This document shows positions 9,200-17,439 of a stretch of DNA of 64,000 nt, one piece after another (the first letter of the stretch is position 1; each line of letters starts with the position of its first letter). A program made the translations under genes and the position numbers. The notes below the pieces were generated by a model. It ran no database searches and was not told the origin of the DNA. It saw only the letters and a list, made by a program, of their open reading frames with translations. Origin of the DNA: CAWFKS01 sp963816435 (GTDB taxonomy: Bacteria > Pseudomonadota > Alphaproteobacteria > Rhizobiales > Rhizobiaceae). Location of the stretch: contig CAWFKS010000017.1 in the NCBI GenBank assembly GCA_963816435.1, positions 44,766 to 108,765 on the forward strand. Reading direction: 5' to 3'.

Positions 9200-10177
9200 C
9201 TACTCGCCCTTGGCCTTGCGCCACATCTCGAGCTGATCGGCCGAGATGAGTCCGCTGTCGTAGGTCGTCTGCGACGCCTTGACGAACTCCGCGCGGGCGT
9301 CGTCGGACAGGTCGGTGATGGTGACGCCGGCATCCTTGAGCTTGCCGAAGACGGCGTCCTGGCCCTTCAACCAGTCGCGGTTCGCCTTGTTGGCGGCCTC
9401 GATTGCGGCATCGACCGTCGCGCGGTCTTCATCGGACAGGCCGCTGTACCAATCTTCGGACATGATCGCGATTCTCAGCGACGGCGAGATCTCGGCGTCG
9501 GTGAAATACTTGATGAAGTCGGTATGGCCGAACAGCAGCGGCACGATCGGCGGGTTGAGGTAGCCGTCGGCGACGCCGGTCTGCAGCGCGTTCGGCACCT
9601 CGGCCCAGCTGACGATGGTGCCGGTCGACCCCCACGCCTTGAACAGCTCGATCTGGCTTTCGTCGAGCGCGCGCATGCGCAGGTCCGACATGTCCGACAT
9701 CTTGGCGACCGGGTGCTTGGTGTTGAAGATGCCGCTGCCCTGGCCGACCGTGTCGACGGCCGCGACGCGCACGCCGCCGGGCGTCAGCTTCTCGTTGATC
9801 TTGTCGAGCATGCCACCGTCGTAGAGCGCCTTGTCGACGTCTTCCATGCCATCGAAGAAATAGGGCAGGCGAAGGCCGTAGATGAGGTTGTCGAGCGAGG
9901 CGACGATGTTGAGGGGCGACATCGAGACCTCGAGCAGGCCCTGGCTGACCTGGTCAAACAGCTCGTCGTCGCCGCCGAGCGCGCCGCGCTGGTATTCCTC
10001 GGTCTCCATGCCGTGCTCGTTGAGATAGGTGGTGAAGGCGTGCGCCCACACATACGAGCCGGAACCCTGCAGGTCGGGCGGGCTGTCGAGCGCCACCTTG
10101 ACCTTGGCCGCGGCCGGGCCGGCGATGCCGATGGCGACGGCGAGTGCCGCCGCGCTGACGAGATGGGAAAGCTTCAT
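9200..10177 (-). CDS. TRAP transporter substrate-binding protein, DctP-like
   Basis: Intact 325-residue periplasmic binding protein with a Sec signal peptide (residues 1-~24, hydrophobic core then GPAAA-KVKVAL). DctP-family features include ELFDQVSQGLLEVSMSP, the region around residue 170 (SDMSDLRMRALDES, where family members place the ligand-binding arginine) and VPNALQTGVADGYLNP. An AGGA ribosome-binding site precedes the ATG at 10177. The gene lies between dctM and dctQ in the same operon. TRAP systems import carboxylate- or sulfonate-bearing solutes with sodium; the ligand here cannot be named. Confidence 0.92.
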   Translation of the reverse strand: MKLSHLVSAAALAVAIGIAGPAAAKVKVALDSPPDLQGSGSYVWAHAFTTYLNEHGMETEEYQRGALGGDDELFDQVSQGLLEVSMSPLNIVASLDNLIYGLRLPYFFDGMEDVDKALYDGGMLDKINEKLTPGGVRVAAVDTVGQGSGIFNTKHPVAKMSDMSDLRMRALDESQIELFKAWGSTGTIVSWAEVPNALQTGVADGYLNPPIVPLLFGHTDFIKYFTDAEISPSLRIAIMSEDWYSGLSDEDRATVDAAIEAANKANRDWLKGQDAVFGKLKDAGVTITDLSDDARAEFVKASQTTYDSGLISADQLEMWRKAKGE

Positions 10178-10246
10178 GTTCAGTCCTCCTGATGATGCGT
10201 TCGGTTGTTGGTCAAGTGGTTCCCCGTAGTCTCCGCGTTCCGCCTT

Positions 10247-11530
10247 CTAGCCGCCGATGCCGAAGGCGCGCGGAATTGCCAGGCTGATTTCCGGCACTGC
10301 GATCAGCAGCGCCAGTACGACCACCTCGACGAGCACGAAGGGGATGATCGCGCGGGCGAGCTGCCAGTAGTTCGTCTTCGTCACCGCCGAGACGACGAGC
10401 AGGCACCCGCCGAGCGGCGGCGACACCAGCCCGATGCACAGGTTGAAGCAGATCACGATGCCGAGATGAACGGGGTTGGCACCCTGCGCCAGCGCCACCG
10501 GCGCAAGCAGCGGCACCAGCAGCGCCAGCGCGACCGGCACGTCGAGCACCATGCCGGCCAGCAGGAACAGCACGTTCATGACGATCATGAACTCGACCGG
10601 GCCGAGCCCGAGATTGATGACCAGCGCCGAGATCGCCTCGGGCAGCCGCTCCAGCGCGCCGAGATGGCCGAGCGCGGCAATGGCCGAGATGATCATGAAG
10701 ATCGAGCCGGAAAGTGCGGCCGTGCGGCGCAGGCTGTCGAACACCGCCTCGCGCGTCAGCCCCTCGTAAAAGGAGGCGGCGGCGAGCGCGGCGAACACCG
10801 CGACGGAAGCCGCCTCAGTCGGCGTCATCCAGCCGAACACGATGCCGCCGACGATGATGAACGGCAGCACCAGCGCCGGCAGCGAGCGCGCGATCGTCGG
10901 CAGCAGCGGCGGCGCCTCGCCCTTCTCGACCTTCGGATGGCCCTCGCGCCAGGCATAGATGGCGTTGACGATGAACAGGGCCACGGCGAGCAGCAGGCCG
11001 GGCAAGATGCCGGCCAGGAACAGCGCCGTCACCGACGTGCTCATCAGCGCTCCGTAGAAGATCAGGATGATCGACGGCGGCACGATCGGCCCGATGATGG
11101 ACGAAGCGGCCGTGATGGCGGCCGAATAGGTGTCGGAATAGCCGCGCTCGCGCATCGCCGGCACCAGCGTGTTGGAAAGGGCAGCCGCGTCGGCCACCGC
11201 CGAGCCTGAAATGCCGGCGAAGAACACGCTGGTCATGATGTTGACGTGGCCGAGACCGCCGCGCAGGCGGCCGACCAACGCCATCGACAGGTCGATGAGC
11301 GCCCGCGTGATGCCGCCGCGGTTCATGATCTCGCCGGCCAGGATGAACAGCGGCATCGCCATCAGCGCGAAGACGTCGATCTTGGAAAAGATCTGCTGCG
11401 GCAGGATGGCGAGGTAGCGGGTGTTGTCGGTGGCCAGGAACGCCAGAACCGCGGAGGCGCCGATCACGTAGGCGAGTGCGGCACCGGAAACCAGCAGGAT
11501 CAGCGAGATGGCAGGAACGAACGCGATCAC
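10247..11530 (-). CDS. TRAP transporter large permease, DctM-like
   Basis: Intact inner-membrane protein of ~427 residues with about twelve helices, the transport subunit of the TRAP system. Recognisable DctM motifs include FFAGISGSAVADAAALSN, the IGPIVPPSI repeat and the second-half FGWMTPTEAASVAVF. I chose the GTG at 11530 (VIAFVPAISL), which puts the first helix at the N-terminus; an upstream in-frame start at 11560 would add ten mostly basic residues. It lies 68 bases downstream of tctA and 69 bases upstream of dctP on the same strand. Confidence 0.9.
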   Translation of the reverse strand: MIAFVPAISLILLVSGAALAYVIGASAVLAFLATDNTRYLAILPQQIFSKIDVFALMAMPLFILAGEIMNRGGITRALIDLSMALVGRLRGGLGHVNIMTSVFFAGISGSAVADAAALSNTLVPAMRERGYSDTYSAAITAASSIIGPIVPPSIILIFYGALMSTSVTALFLAGILPGLLLAVALFIVNAIYAWREGHPKVEKGEAPPLLPTIARSLPALVLPFIIVGGIVFGWMTPTEAASVAVFAALAAASFYEGLTREAVFDSLRRTAALSGSIFMIISAIAALGHLGALERLPEAISALVINLGLGPVEFMIVMNVLFLLAGMVLDVPVALALLVPLLAPVALAQGANPVHLGIVICFNLCIGLVSPPLGGCLLVVSAVTKTNYWQLARAIIPFVLVEVVVLALLIAVPEISLAIPRAFGIGG

Positions 11531-11598
11531 GCGACGACCCTTTCGACGTCGAAGCCACAATCAACGTTCCAGGTCGATGCGAATCCGCTCAACACGCG

Positions 11599-13112
11599 TT
11601 ACTCCCCTGCCAAAGCGGCGCGTCTGCGCGGCCGCCACCCGAGCCACCATACTGATACGCCACTGAGAACGAGCAAGGAAAGCGCGATCGGATGTGCCGC
11701 AAGGGCAAGCGGATCGCCTCTCAGGATGACCAGCGACTGCCCCAGCGACAACTCGAACTGCTTTCCAAGGAAGAACGCGATGATGAAGACCACGATCGGG
11801 TATCCCAGCACGTTCATGGCGTAGCCGACAACCGCGAAGACGAGCATCACCGCGACGCCGAATATCCCGCCGGTCGACATGTAGACGCCGGTGAAGCACA
11901 GCAGCAGCGACGACGCGAAGATCAGCGATTCCGGCGCCGCGATCACCCGCGTCCACAGCCGCAGGCTGGCCTGCCCGACCACGAGATTTGCAAGGTTCGC
12001 CATCATCATCGCGCCGAACAGCCCGTAGATCAGGCGGCCCTGCTCCTGGAACAGCAGGGGGCCCGGCTGGACGCCGTGGATCTTGAAGGCCGAGATCAGC
12101 AGCGCCGCCGAGATGCTGCCGGGAATGCCGATGGCCAGAAGCGGAATGAGGTTGGCGCCCATCACCGCGCTGTTGGCCGACTTCGGTCGCCGCCACGCCG
12201 TGAATGTTGCCGGTGCCGAAGGTTTCGGGCTCTTTCGACGCCTGCTTGGCCGAGGCGTAGCTCATGAAGGCCGCGGCGGTGGAGCCGATGCCGGGGATCG
12301 CCCCCAGTATCGTGCCGATGACCGCGCCGCGCAGGATGGTGAAGCGGCAGCCCCAGTATTCCGCCCAGGAGACCCGGGTATCGGCGGGGTCCTGCCGATC
12401 CGGCACGTCGATCGCCGGCGAAACGTCGCCGCCCATCACCGCCAGCCGCCGCAAGATTTCGCCGACGGCCAGCGTGCCGATTGCGACGGCGGTCAGACGG
12501 CAGGCCGTCGAACAGCTCGAAATAGCCGAAATAGAGGCGCGGCGTGCCATGCTCGGGATCGAGCCCGACCGTGGCGCACAACAGGCCGAACGCCGCCGCG
12601 ATCAGTCCCTTGATCACGGAATCGCCGACCAGCCCCGACATGACGGAGAAGGCGAACACCAGCAGCGCGCAAATCTCCACCGGTCCCATCTTCAGCGCCA
12701 CGATAGCCAGAGGCGCCGACACGGTGATCAGCACGATGTCGCTGAACGTGTCGCCGGTGACGGAGGAATAGAGCGCCATCTTGGTCGCCTTGACCGGCTT
12801 GCCCTTCCGGGCCAGCGGGTGGCCGTCGAGCGCGGTCGCGGCGGCATCGGGCGTGCCCGGCGTGTTGACGAGGATCGCGGGAATCGAGCCGCCGTAGAGC
12901 CCGCCCTTCATCACCCCGACGAGGAAGGAGATGGCCGGCAGCGGCGCCAGGGCGAAGGTGAACGGTATGGCGATGGCGATCGCCATCACCGGCCCGATGC
13001 CGGGCAGCGCGCCGACCAGTTGCCCCGCAGCCACGCCCGCGATCACGAACAGGAGGTTCGTCAGGGTGAACGCGTCGCCAAGTCCGGCGAGAACGGTGTC
13101 GAAAGGAACCAT
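11599..13112 (-). CDS. tctA: Tripartite tricarboxylate transporter permease TctA (two frameshifts)
   Basis: Large permease of a TTT-family transporter with about twelve helices. Family signatures are VGALPGIGPVMAIAIAIPF near residue 40 and its internal repeat LGAIPGIGSTAAAFMSYA in the second half, plus GGSIPAILVNTPGTPDAAAT. Two extra bases break the frame, near 12496 (removal restores DGLPLTAVAIGTLAVGE) and near 12181 (removal restores VAATESANSAVMGANLIP). The corrected protein is 503 residues, standard for TctA. Its start at 13112 lies 14 bases after the tctB stop. Presence of a TTT system in the same run as a TRAP system is unusual. Confidence 0.9.
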
Positions 13113-13126
13113 GGCGGCGGATCAGC

Positions 13127-13543
13127 TCATGGCAGCGTGCGGTCGAGCAGCGGCACGGCGACCAGCCAGATGATCCCCGGCACCGCGACGACGCCCGCGG
13201 CGATCCAGATCGGGCGCCGCTCTCCGACCAGCAGCATCACCGCCAGCGCGAACAGCGGTGCGGCGACCACGAAGCCGAGCACACTCATCCCCCACAGCGC
13301 GAGGAAGGCGGTCGCCGCGAACATTGCCACCCGCAAATGCTCTCGCCCGGCGATCTTCACCGCTCCGGCCGGAAACGCCGCCTGCGCCAGGCCGAACAGC
13401 AGCAGCGCCCCGGCGCAGAGGTTCGGGATCGTGCTCGGCTGCATGCCGTAATCGGCGCTTTCGGTGTTGGCCGGAATGACGAGCCACAAAAGCAGCAGGC
13501 CGAACGCGGCGACCGCCAGGCCGGATATTCGATTGGCCGTCAT
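13127..13543 (-). CDS. tctB: Tripartite tricarboxylate transporter small permease TctB
   Basis: Intact 138-residue membrane protein with four hydrophobic segments (about residues 8-24, 40-58, 72-88, 90-130), matching the DUF1468/TctB family in length and topology. The motif SADYGMQPSTIPNLCAGAL lies in the first periplasmic loop, where TctB proteins carry a similar sequence. It sits between tctC and tctA as in characterised TTT operons and is needed for coupled uptake with TctA and TctC. Confidence 0.88.
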   Translation of the reverse strand: MTANRISGLAVAAFGLLLLWLVIPANTESADYGMQPSTIPNLCAGALLLFGLAQAAFPAGAVKIAGREHLRVAMFAATAFLALWGMSVLGFVVAAPLFALAVMLLVGERRPIWIAAGVVAVPGIIWLVAVPLLDRTLP

Positions 13544-13610
13544 TGGTGTCCCGCTTCCTCCGTTCCGCGAAGCTGCCGGCCGGGCATGAAAGGCTCGGCC
13601 GGCGAAGCCG

Positions 13611-14548
13611 TCACTTGCCGAACAGCTTCTTCACGTTGGCGAGCCCGTCATCCATCATCTTGCGGGTGCCGTCCGGCCCGAGGTCGCTCGGCTCGGTCTG
13701 CATGGCGTTGACGATCGCCGTCTTCGTCGCATCCGAGTTGATGGCCGCATGCAGCGCCGCCGAAAGCGCCTGCTTGGCGTCGTCCGGCAGGCCGGCCGGA
13801 GCCGCGATGTAGAAATACGGATCGACATAGATGTCGAATCCCTGCTCCTGCACGGTCTTGGTGTCCGGCGCGTAGCTGTGGCGGCTGGCATTGCCGCTGG
13901 CGATCATCTTGAGGTCGCCGTTCTTCAGGTAGGGAATGTGCGCGCCCGCCGCGAAGCCGGCCGCCACATGCCCGCCCAGCAGTTCCTGGATCGACTCGGC
14001 ACTGCCCTTCGTCGCCACCATCCTGAACTGGGTGCCGGCCTGCTTGCCGACATACTGCATCAGCAGTTCCTGCGGCTTGGCGTCGAACGCAATCAGCGCG
14101 CCATCGTTCTTCTTGGAATAGTCGACGAGCCCGGCCAGATCGTCGAAAGGGGCATCGCCCTTGGCGACCAGCGCGAGCTGCGCCCGCGCCACGGTCGCAA
14201 GGTAGGTGAAGCTGTCGAGATCGAACGGCAGCTCGTCCTTGCGCAGCACGAGGTTGACGAGCACCGGCATCGACACGCCCATGCCGATCGTCAGCCCGTC
14301 GGGCTTGGCCACCGCGACCTGGGTGAACATGGCGATGCCGCCACCGCCCGGCTTGTTTTCGGCGACGACGTTCCAGCCGGTCTGCTCGGACATTTGCTTG
14401 GCGATGACGCGCCCGAGCGTGTCGGTCTCGCCGCCGGCGTCGAAGCCGATCTCGAGCTTGATCGGACCGGAGGGTTCCAGTCGGCGGCGTGCGCCATGGT
14501 GGCGGATGCGAGCGCGGCAAGCCCCGCCAGCAGGTATCTGAATTTCAT
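13611..14548 (-). CDS. tctC: Tripartite tricarboxylate transporter substrate-binding protein TctC (one frameshift)
   Basis: Periplasmic binding protein of the TTT family (Bug-type). The signal peptide MKFRYLLAGLAALASATMAHA is followed by the mature part, with family features VVAENKPGGGG, GADIVLR-like loops and a terminal LFGK. The N-terminal ~26 codons and the rest lie in different frames. One base is missing around 14472-14477; adding it gives ADWxPSGPIKLEIGFDAGGE and a 312-residue protein of normal length. TctC proteins bind carboxylates such as citrate, dicarboxylates or aromatic acids; the ligand is not predictable. It is the first transporter gene behind the FAD oxidase in the operon. 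Confidence 0.88.
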
Positions 14549-14580
14549 TGTCCTATCTCCCATTGACCCGTTGCGGTTCG

Positions 14581-15749
14581 TTATCGTTGCTCCCTGAAGG
14601 AGACCCGGACGCTCGCAAGGCGGCCGGGATCGAGGTCCGCCGCCTTGACGCCCTTTTCGGCGATGTCGGCGGGGATGGGTTTGTTCATGACAAGCGCGGC
14701 GGCGGTTCGTGCCAGCGCCGGCGCGGTCTGGATGCCGTAGCCGCCCTGCCCGGCCAGCCAGAAGAAGCCGGATACAAGCGGGTCGAAGCCGGCCACCGGG
14801 GCCTTGTCGGCGACGAAGCTCCTGAGGCCGGCCCACTTGTTCTCGATGTGGCGGATGTCGAGGTCGAACGCGGTCTGGATGCTATCGACGCACAATCGCG
14901 ATGTCCATCTCGTCGGGCTGCACGTCGGACGGCGGCATTGGCGTCTCGTCGGCCGGCGAGATCAGCAGTCTTCCCGCGTCGGGCTTGAGGTAGAAGCGCT
15001 CGTCGATGTCGACGGCCATCGGCGCATGCGCGACGTCGGGGGCGGGCGGCGCCGCGACGACCAGCGCGGTGCGGCGCTTCGGCACCAGTCCGACCGGGCG
15101 AGCGCCGGCAAGCACGGCAAGTTCGTCCGCCCACGCGCCTGCCGCGTTGATGACCGTGCGCGCCTGGAACACGCCCTTCCGTGTTTCGAGCCGCCAGCCG
15201 TCACCGTCGCGGGCGAGTGCCTGCACTTCGCAGTTCGTGACCAGGATTCCGCCGGCGGCGCGGAAACGGCGCAGATAGCCGTGATGAAGCGCATGCACGT
15301 CGATGTCGCTGGCGTCTCGCTCGTAGACCGCGCCCGCAATGTAGTCTTCCCGCAGCAGCGGCATCAGACGCCTGGTTTCCGCGTCCGTCGATGACGCTGA
15401 CGCCGTCTTGACCGGAAACGGCCGCGGCATGGCTTTCGAGGGCCCCGGCCTGGTCAGCCCGCCCGATCATCATCACGCCGCGCGGGTTCAGCAGCCGGTG
15501 CTCGGCAAATCCTTCAGGCGTGGCGCGGAAGAAGCGGCCGGATGCGCGCGACAGGGCGCGGACTGGCGCCGGTCCGTAGGTTTCCGAAAACAGCGCCGCG
15601 GAACGGCCGGTGGAATGATAGCCCGGTTGGGACTCGCGCTCGAGAAGCGCCACCCGCAGCCCCTCGCCCGCCAGTTCGCTCGCGACGGATGCGCCGGCGA
15701 TGCCTGCGCCGACGACCACGATGTCGAACCTGGCTGCTTCCTCGGCCAT
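14581..15749 (-). CDS. FAD-dependent amine/D-amino-acid oxidoreductase, DadA/GlpO-type (two frameshifts)
   Basis: First gene of the long minus-strand operon. The N-terminal dinucleotide motif VVVGAGIAGASVASELA (residues 10-26) and GYHSTGRSAALFSE mark a DAO-family flavoprotein. The C-terminal FAD region contains WAGLRSFVADKAPVAGFDP and GQGGYGIQTAPA, characteristic of glycine/D-amino-acid oxidases. Two extra bases break it, near 15385 and near 14894; correction gives 388 residues. No signal peptide is seen, so it is probably cytoplasmic or peripheral to the membrane. It likely oxidises an amine or N-substituted amino acid to an imine, which would suit the OCD-family enzyme at the other end of the operon. 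Its promoter region holds two tandem operator-like repeats. Confidence 0.87.
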
Positions 15750-15782
15750 GTCCCTCCCCTTTCGTAAGGGAGCCTAGCAAAC

Positions 15783-15821
15783 GTTTTCCGATTGGAAAAC
15801 ACGAATTTTCCCATCGGAAAA
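15783..15821. promoter_or_regulatory. Two tandem perfect inverted repeats, probable operators of the divergent XRE-cupin regulator
   Basis: Site 1 (15783-15800) reads GTTTTCC-gatt-GGAAAAC; site 2 (15806-15821) reads TTTTCC-catc-GGAAAA. Both are perfect dyads with a four-base spacer and centres 22 bases apart, about two helical turns. They lie in the gap between the FAD oxidase (leftward, start 15749) and the XRE-cupin regulator (rightward, start 15892). The AT-rich sites contrast strongly with the surrounding DNA. I infer they bind the adjacent regulator and control the whole operon. Confidence 0.7.
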
Positions 15822-15891
15822 CATTGTGGACCGAATCGCGGCCCGCGGATAAGATCGCAGGCCATGGACAAGCCGCCTGGAATCACGGCCG

Positions 15892-16483
15892 ATGCGCGAC
15901 GACCGGCGCGCCCGCATGGGCGAGCGGCTGCGCCAGTTGCGTCATGATTCGAGGTCTGACGCTGGCGGAGGTCGCGGAGCGTTCGGGCCTGGCGATTTCC
16001 ACGGTTTCGAAGGTCGAGCGCGGGCTGATGGCGCTCACCTACGACCGCTTCAGCCAGTTCGCCGAAGGTCTCGGCGTCGACATGGCGGCGCTGTTCACCG
16101 AGCACGGCGAGCGCTTCCATCCCGGCGAGGTCGCGGTGGCGCGGGCCGGCGAGTTCATGGTGCACGAGACGGAGAACTACTCGTACGAGATGCTGTTTCC
16201 GGACGTCTGGCACAAGGCGATGACGCCGATGCTGGGCACGCTGAAGGCGTTCGAGAAGATGAATTTCGACCGCTTCGTGACCCATCCCGGCGAGGAGTTC
16301 CTGATGGTGCTCGACGGCCGCGTGACCGTCTATCTGGAAGAGCGGGAGCCGGTGCTGCTGGAGGCGGGTGACAGCATGTATTTCGACAGCCGCCGCGGCC
16401 ACCTCTATGCCTCCGCCGGCGAACAGGACGCGCGCATCCTCGTCGTCTGCACAAGGCTGGCGGATTCCGTAGATCGGCAGTAG
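15892..16483 (+). CDS. XRE-family transcriptional regulator with C-terminal cupin domain (one frameshift)
   Basis: Regulator of ~196 residues. The helix-turn-helix spans roughly residues 12-68 (LTLAEVAERSGLAISTVSKV) and the C-terminal cupin fold residues ~115-190 (FVTHPGEEFLMVLDGRVTV, then EAGDSMYFDSRRGH). An extra T at 15948-15949 splits the two halves; removing it restores RLRQLRHDRGLTLAEVAERS. The ATG at 15892 is used; ATG 15864 would need another shift. Members of this class sense amines, amino acids or related metabolites through the cupin domain. Divergent placement from the FAD-oxidase/TTT/TRAP operon makes it the likely controller of that operon. Confidence 0.87.
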
Positions 16484-16519
16484 CCGCCCGCGCCGGTGGC
16501 GAGGGCCGTTCTCGGCGCC

Positions 16520-16753
16520 TTATCGCTTGTCGGGCGGGCGCTGATTGGTAGTGCCTGCCGGGCGGCCAGGGCGGTCCGGGCGGGTGATCGACACCGGGTC
16601 GCTTGCCGGGAAAGAGTCCTCGAGGCCTTCCTCGAGTTCCTGTTCGACATCGCCCTTGTCGAGGTTCCGCCGCTCTTCGCCCGGCTGGAATTGGTCCTGG
16701 TCGCGCTTGGCGGCCTCGGGACGCTTCTTGTTGTTGTCTTCAATTGTGGTCAT
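16520..16753 (-). CDS. Small hydrophilic protein, unknown function
   Basis: A 77-residue, highly charged, probably disordered protein with no membrane segment. The segment EEGLEDSFPASDPVSIT is a pattern I recognise from short uncharacterised Hyphomicrobiales proteins, and Arg/Pro-rich ends flank it. The ATG at 16753 is preceded by a GAGAAGCGCC stretch giving a fair ribosome-binding site. It stands alone between the convergent XRE-cupin gene and soxG. Function unknown. Confidence 0.65.
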   Translation of the reverse strand: MTTIEDNNKKRPEAAKRDQDQFQPGEERRNLDKGDVEQELEEGLEDSFPASDPVSITRPDRPGRPAGTTNQRPPDKR

Positions 16754-16875
16754 GGCGCTTCTCGTTTAGCCCCCGTTTCTGTTGTGCGCAAAACGAGGGC
16801 GCCGTCCGGATGGTTCCCAGCCCGGGATGCGTGGGCGGCATTCTCCCCAAATTGGGCGGCCGAGGCAAGCGGGGT

Positions 16876-17439
16876 TCAGACGGGTTCGCGGGCGGCCGTC
16901 GATAGCAGCGTGAAGGCGTAGTCGGCAAAGGAACGCCACACCTCGACCCGAAACACCGTCTCGGCGGTGCGCCACAGAACGATCTCCGCCTTGCCGAAGA
17001 CGGTGCGCGAGCACGCCCCGACCGGAAAGGCGGCAAGCGACAGATCCTGCGGGCACCCGGCCGAGAGAACGTCCTCCGCACGCGCTCCCGCCACCAGGAT
17101 CGCGGTGTTGCGGTGCGCGATGTCGACCGCCGAGTGCAGCGCCTTCACCTTTGCGCAGATCGCCATCAGGTCGGCCTCGCCCTCGTCGATCACCAGCCAC
17201 TCGTCGGGGCCGAGCCACAGCGCCGCGCGCCCGTTCTTCTCGGCCGACGTCTTCGGTCTTTCGGGCAAGGTGACGCCGAGCGCCCGCGACAGGGCAGCGC
17301 GCGACTTTCCCGGCGCGCGCAGCGAGATCCGGCTTGCCGGTTCTGCCGGCACGATTTCGATGTCGGCACCGGAGGCGCTGCGCCCGGCCAGAACCGGCCG
17401 GCGCTCGGCCATCTTCGCCATCGTCGAAGCCTCAGCCAT
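16876..17439 (-). CDS. soxG: Sarcosine oxidase gamma subunit
   Basis: Intact 187-residue protein of the SoxG/GcvT-like family. Characteristic segments are ALWLGPDEWLVI (residues ~73-84), ALHSAVDIAHRNTAI and the C-terminal ETVFRVEVWRSFADYAFTLL. It is the last gene of the sox operon and its ATG overlaps the soxA stop by eight bases. In heterotetrameric sarcosine oxidase the gamma subunit packs against alpha and helps hold the complex; it carries no cofactor of its own. Confidence 0.92.
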   Translation of the reverse strand: MAEASTMAKMAERRPVLAGRSASGADIEIVPAEPASRISLRAPGKSRAALSRALGVTLPERPKTSAEKNGRAALWLGPDEWLVIDEGEADLMAICAKVKALHSAVDIAHRNTAILVAGARAEDVLSAGCPQDLSLAAFPVGACSRTVFGKAEIVLWRTAETVFRVEVWRSFADYAFTLLSTAAREPV

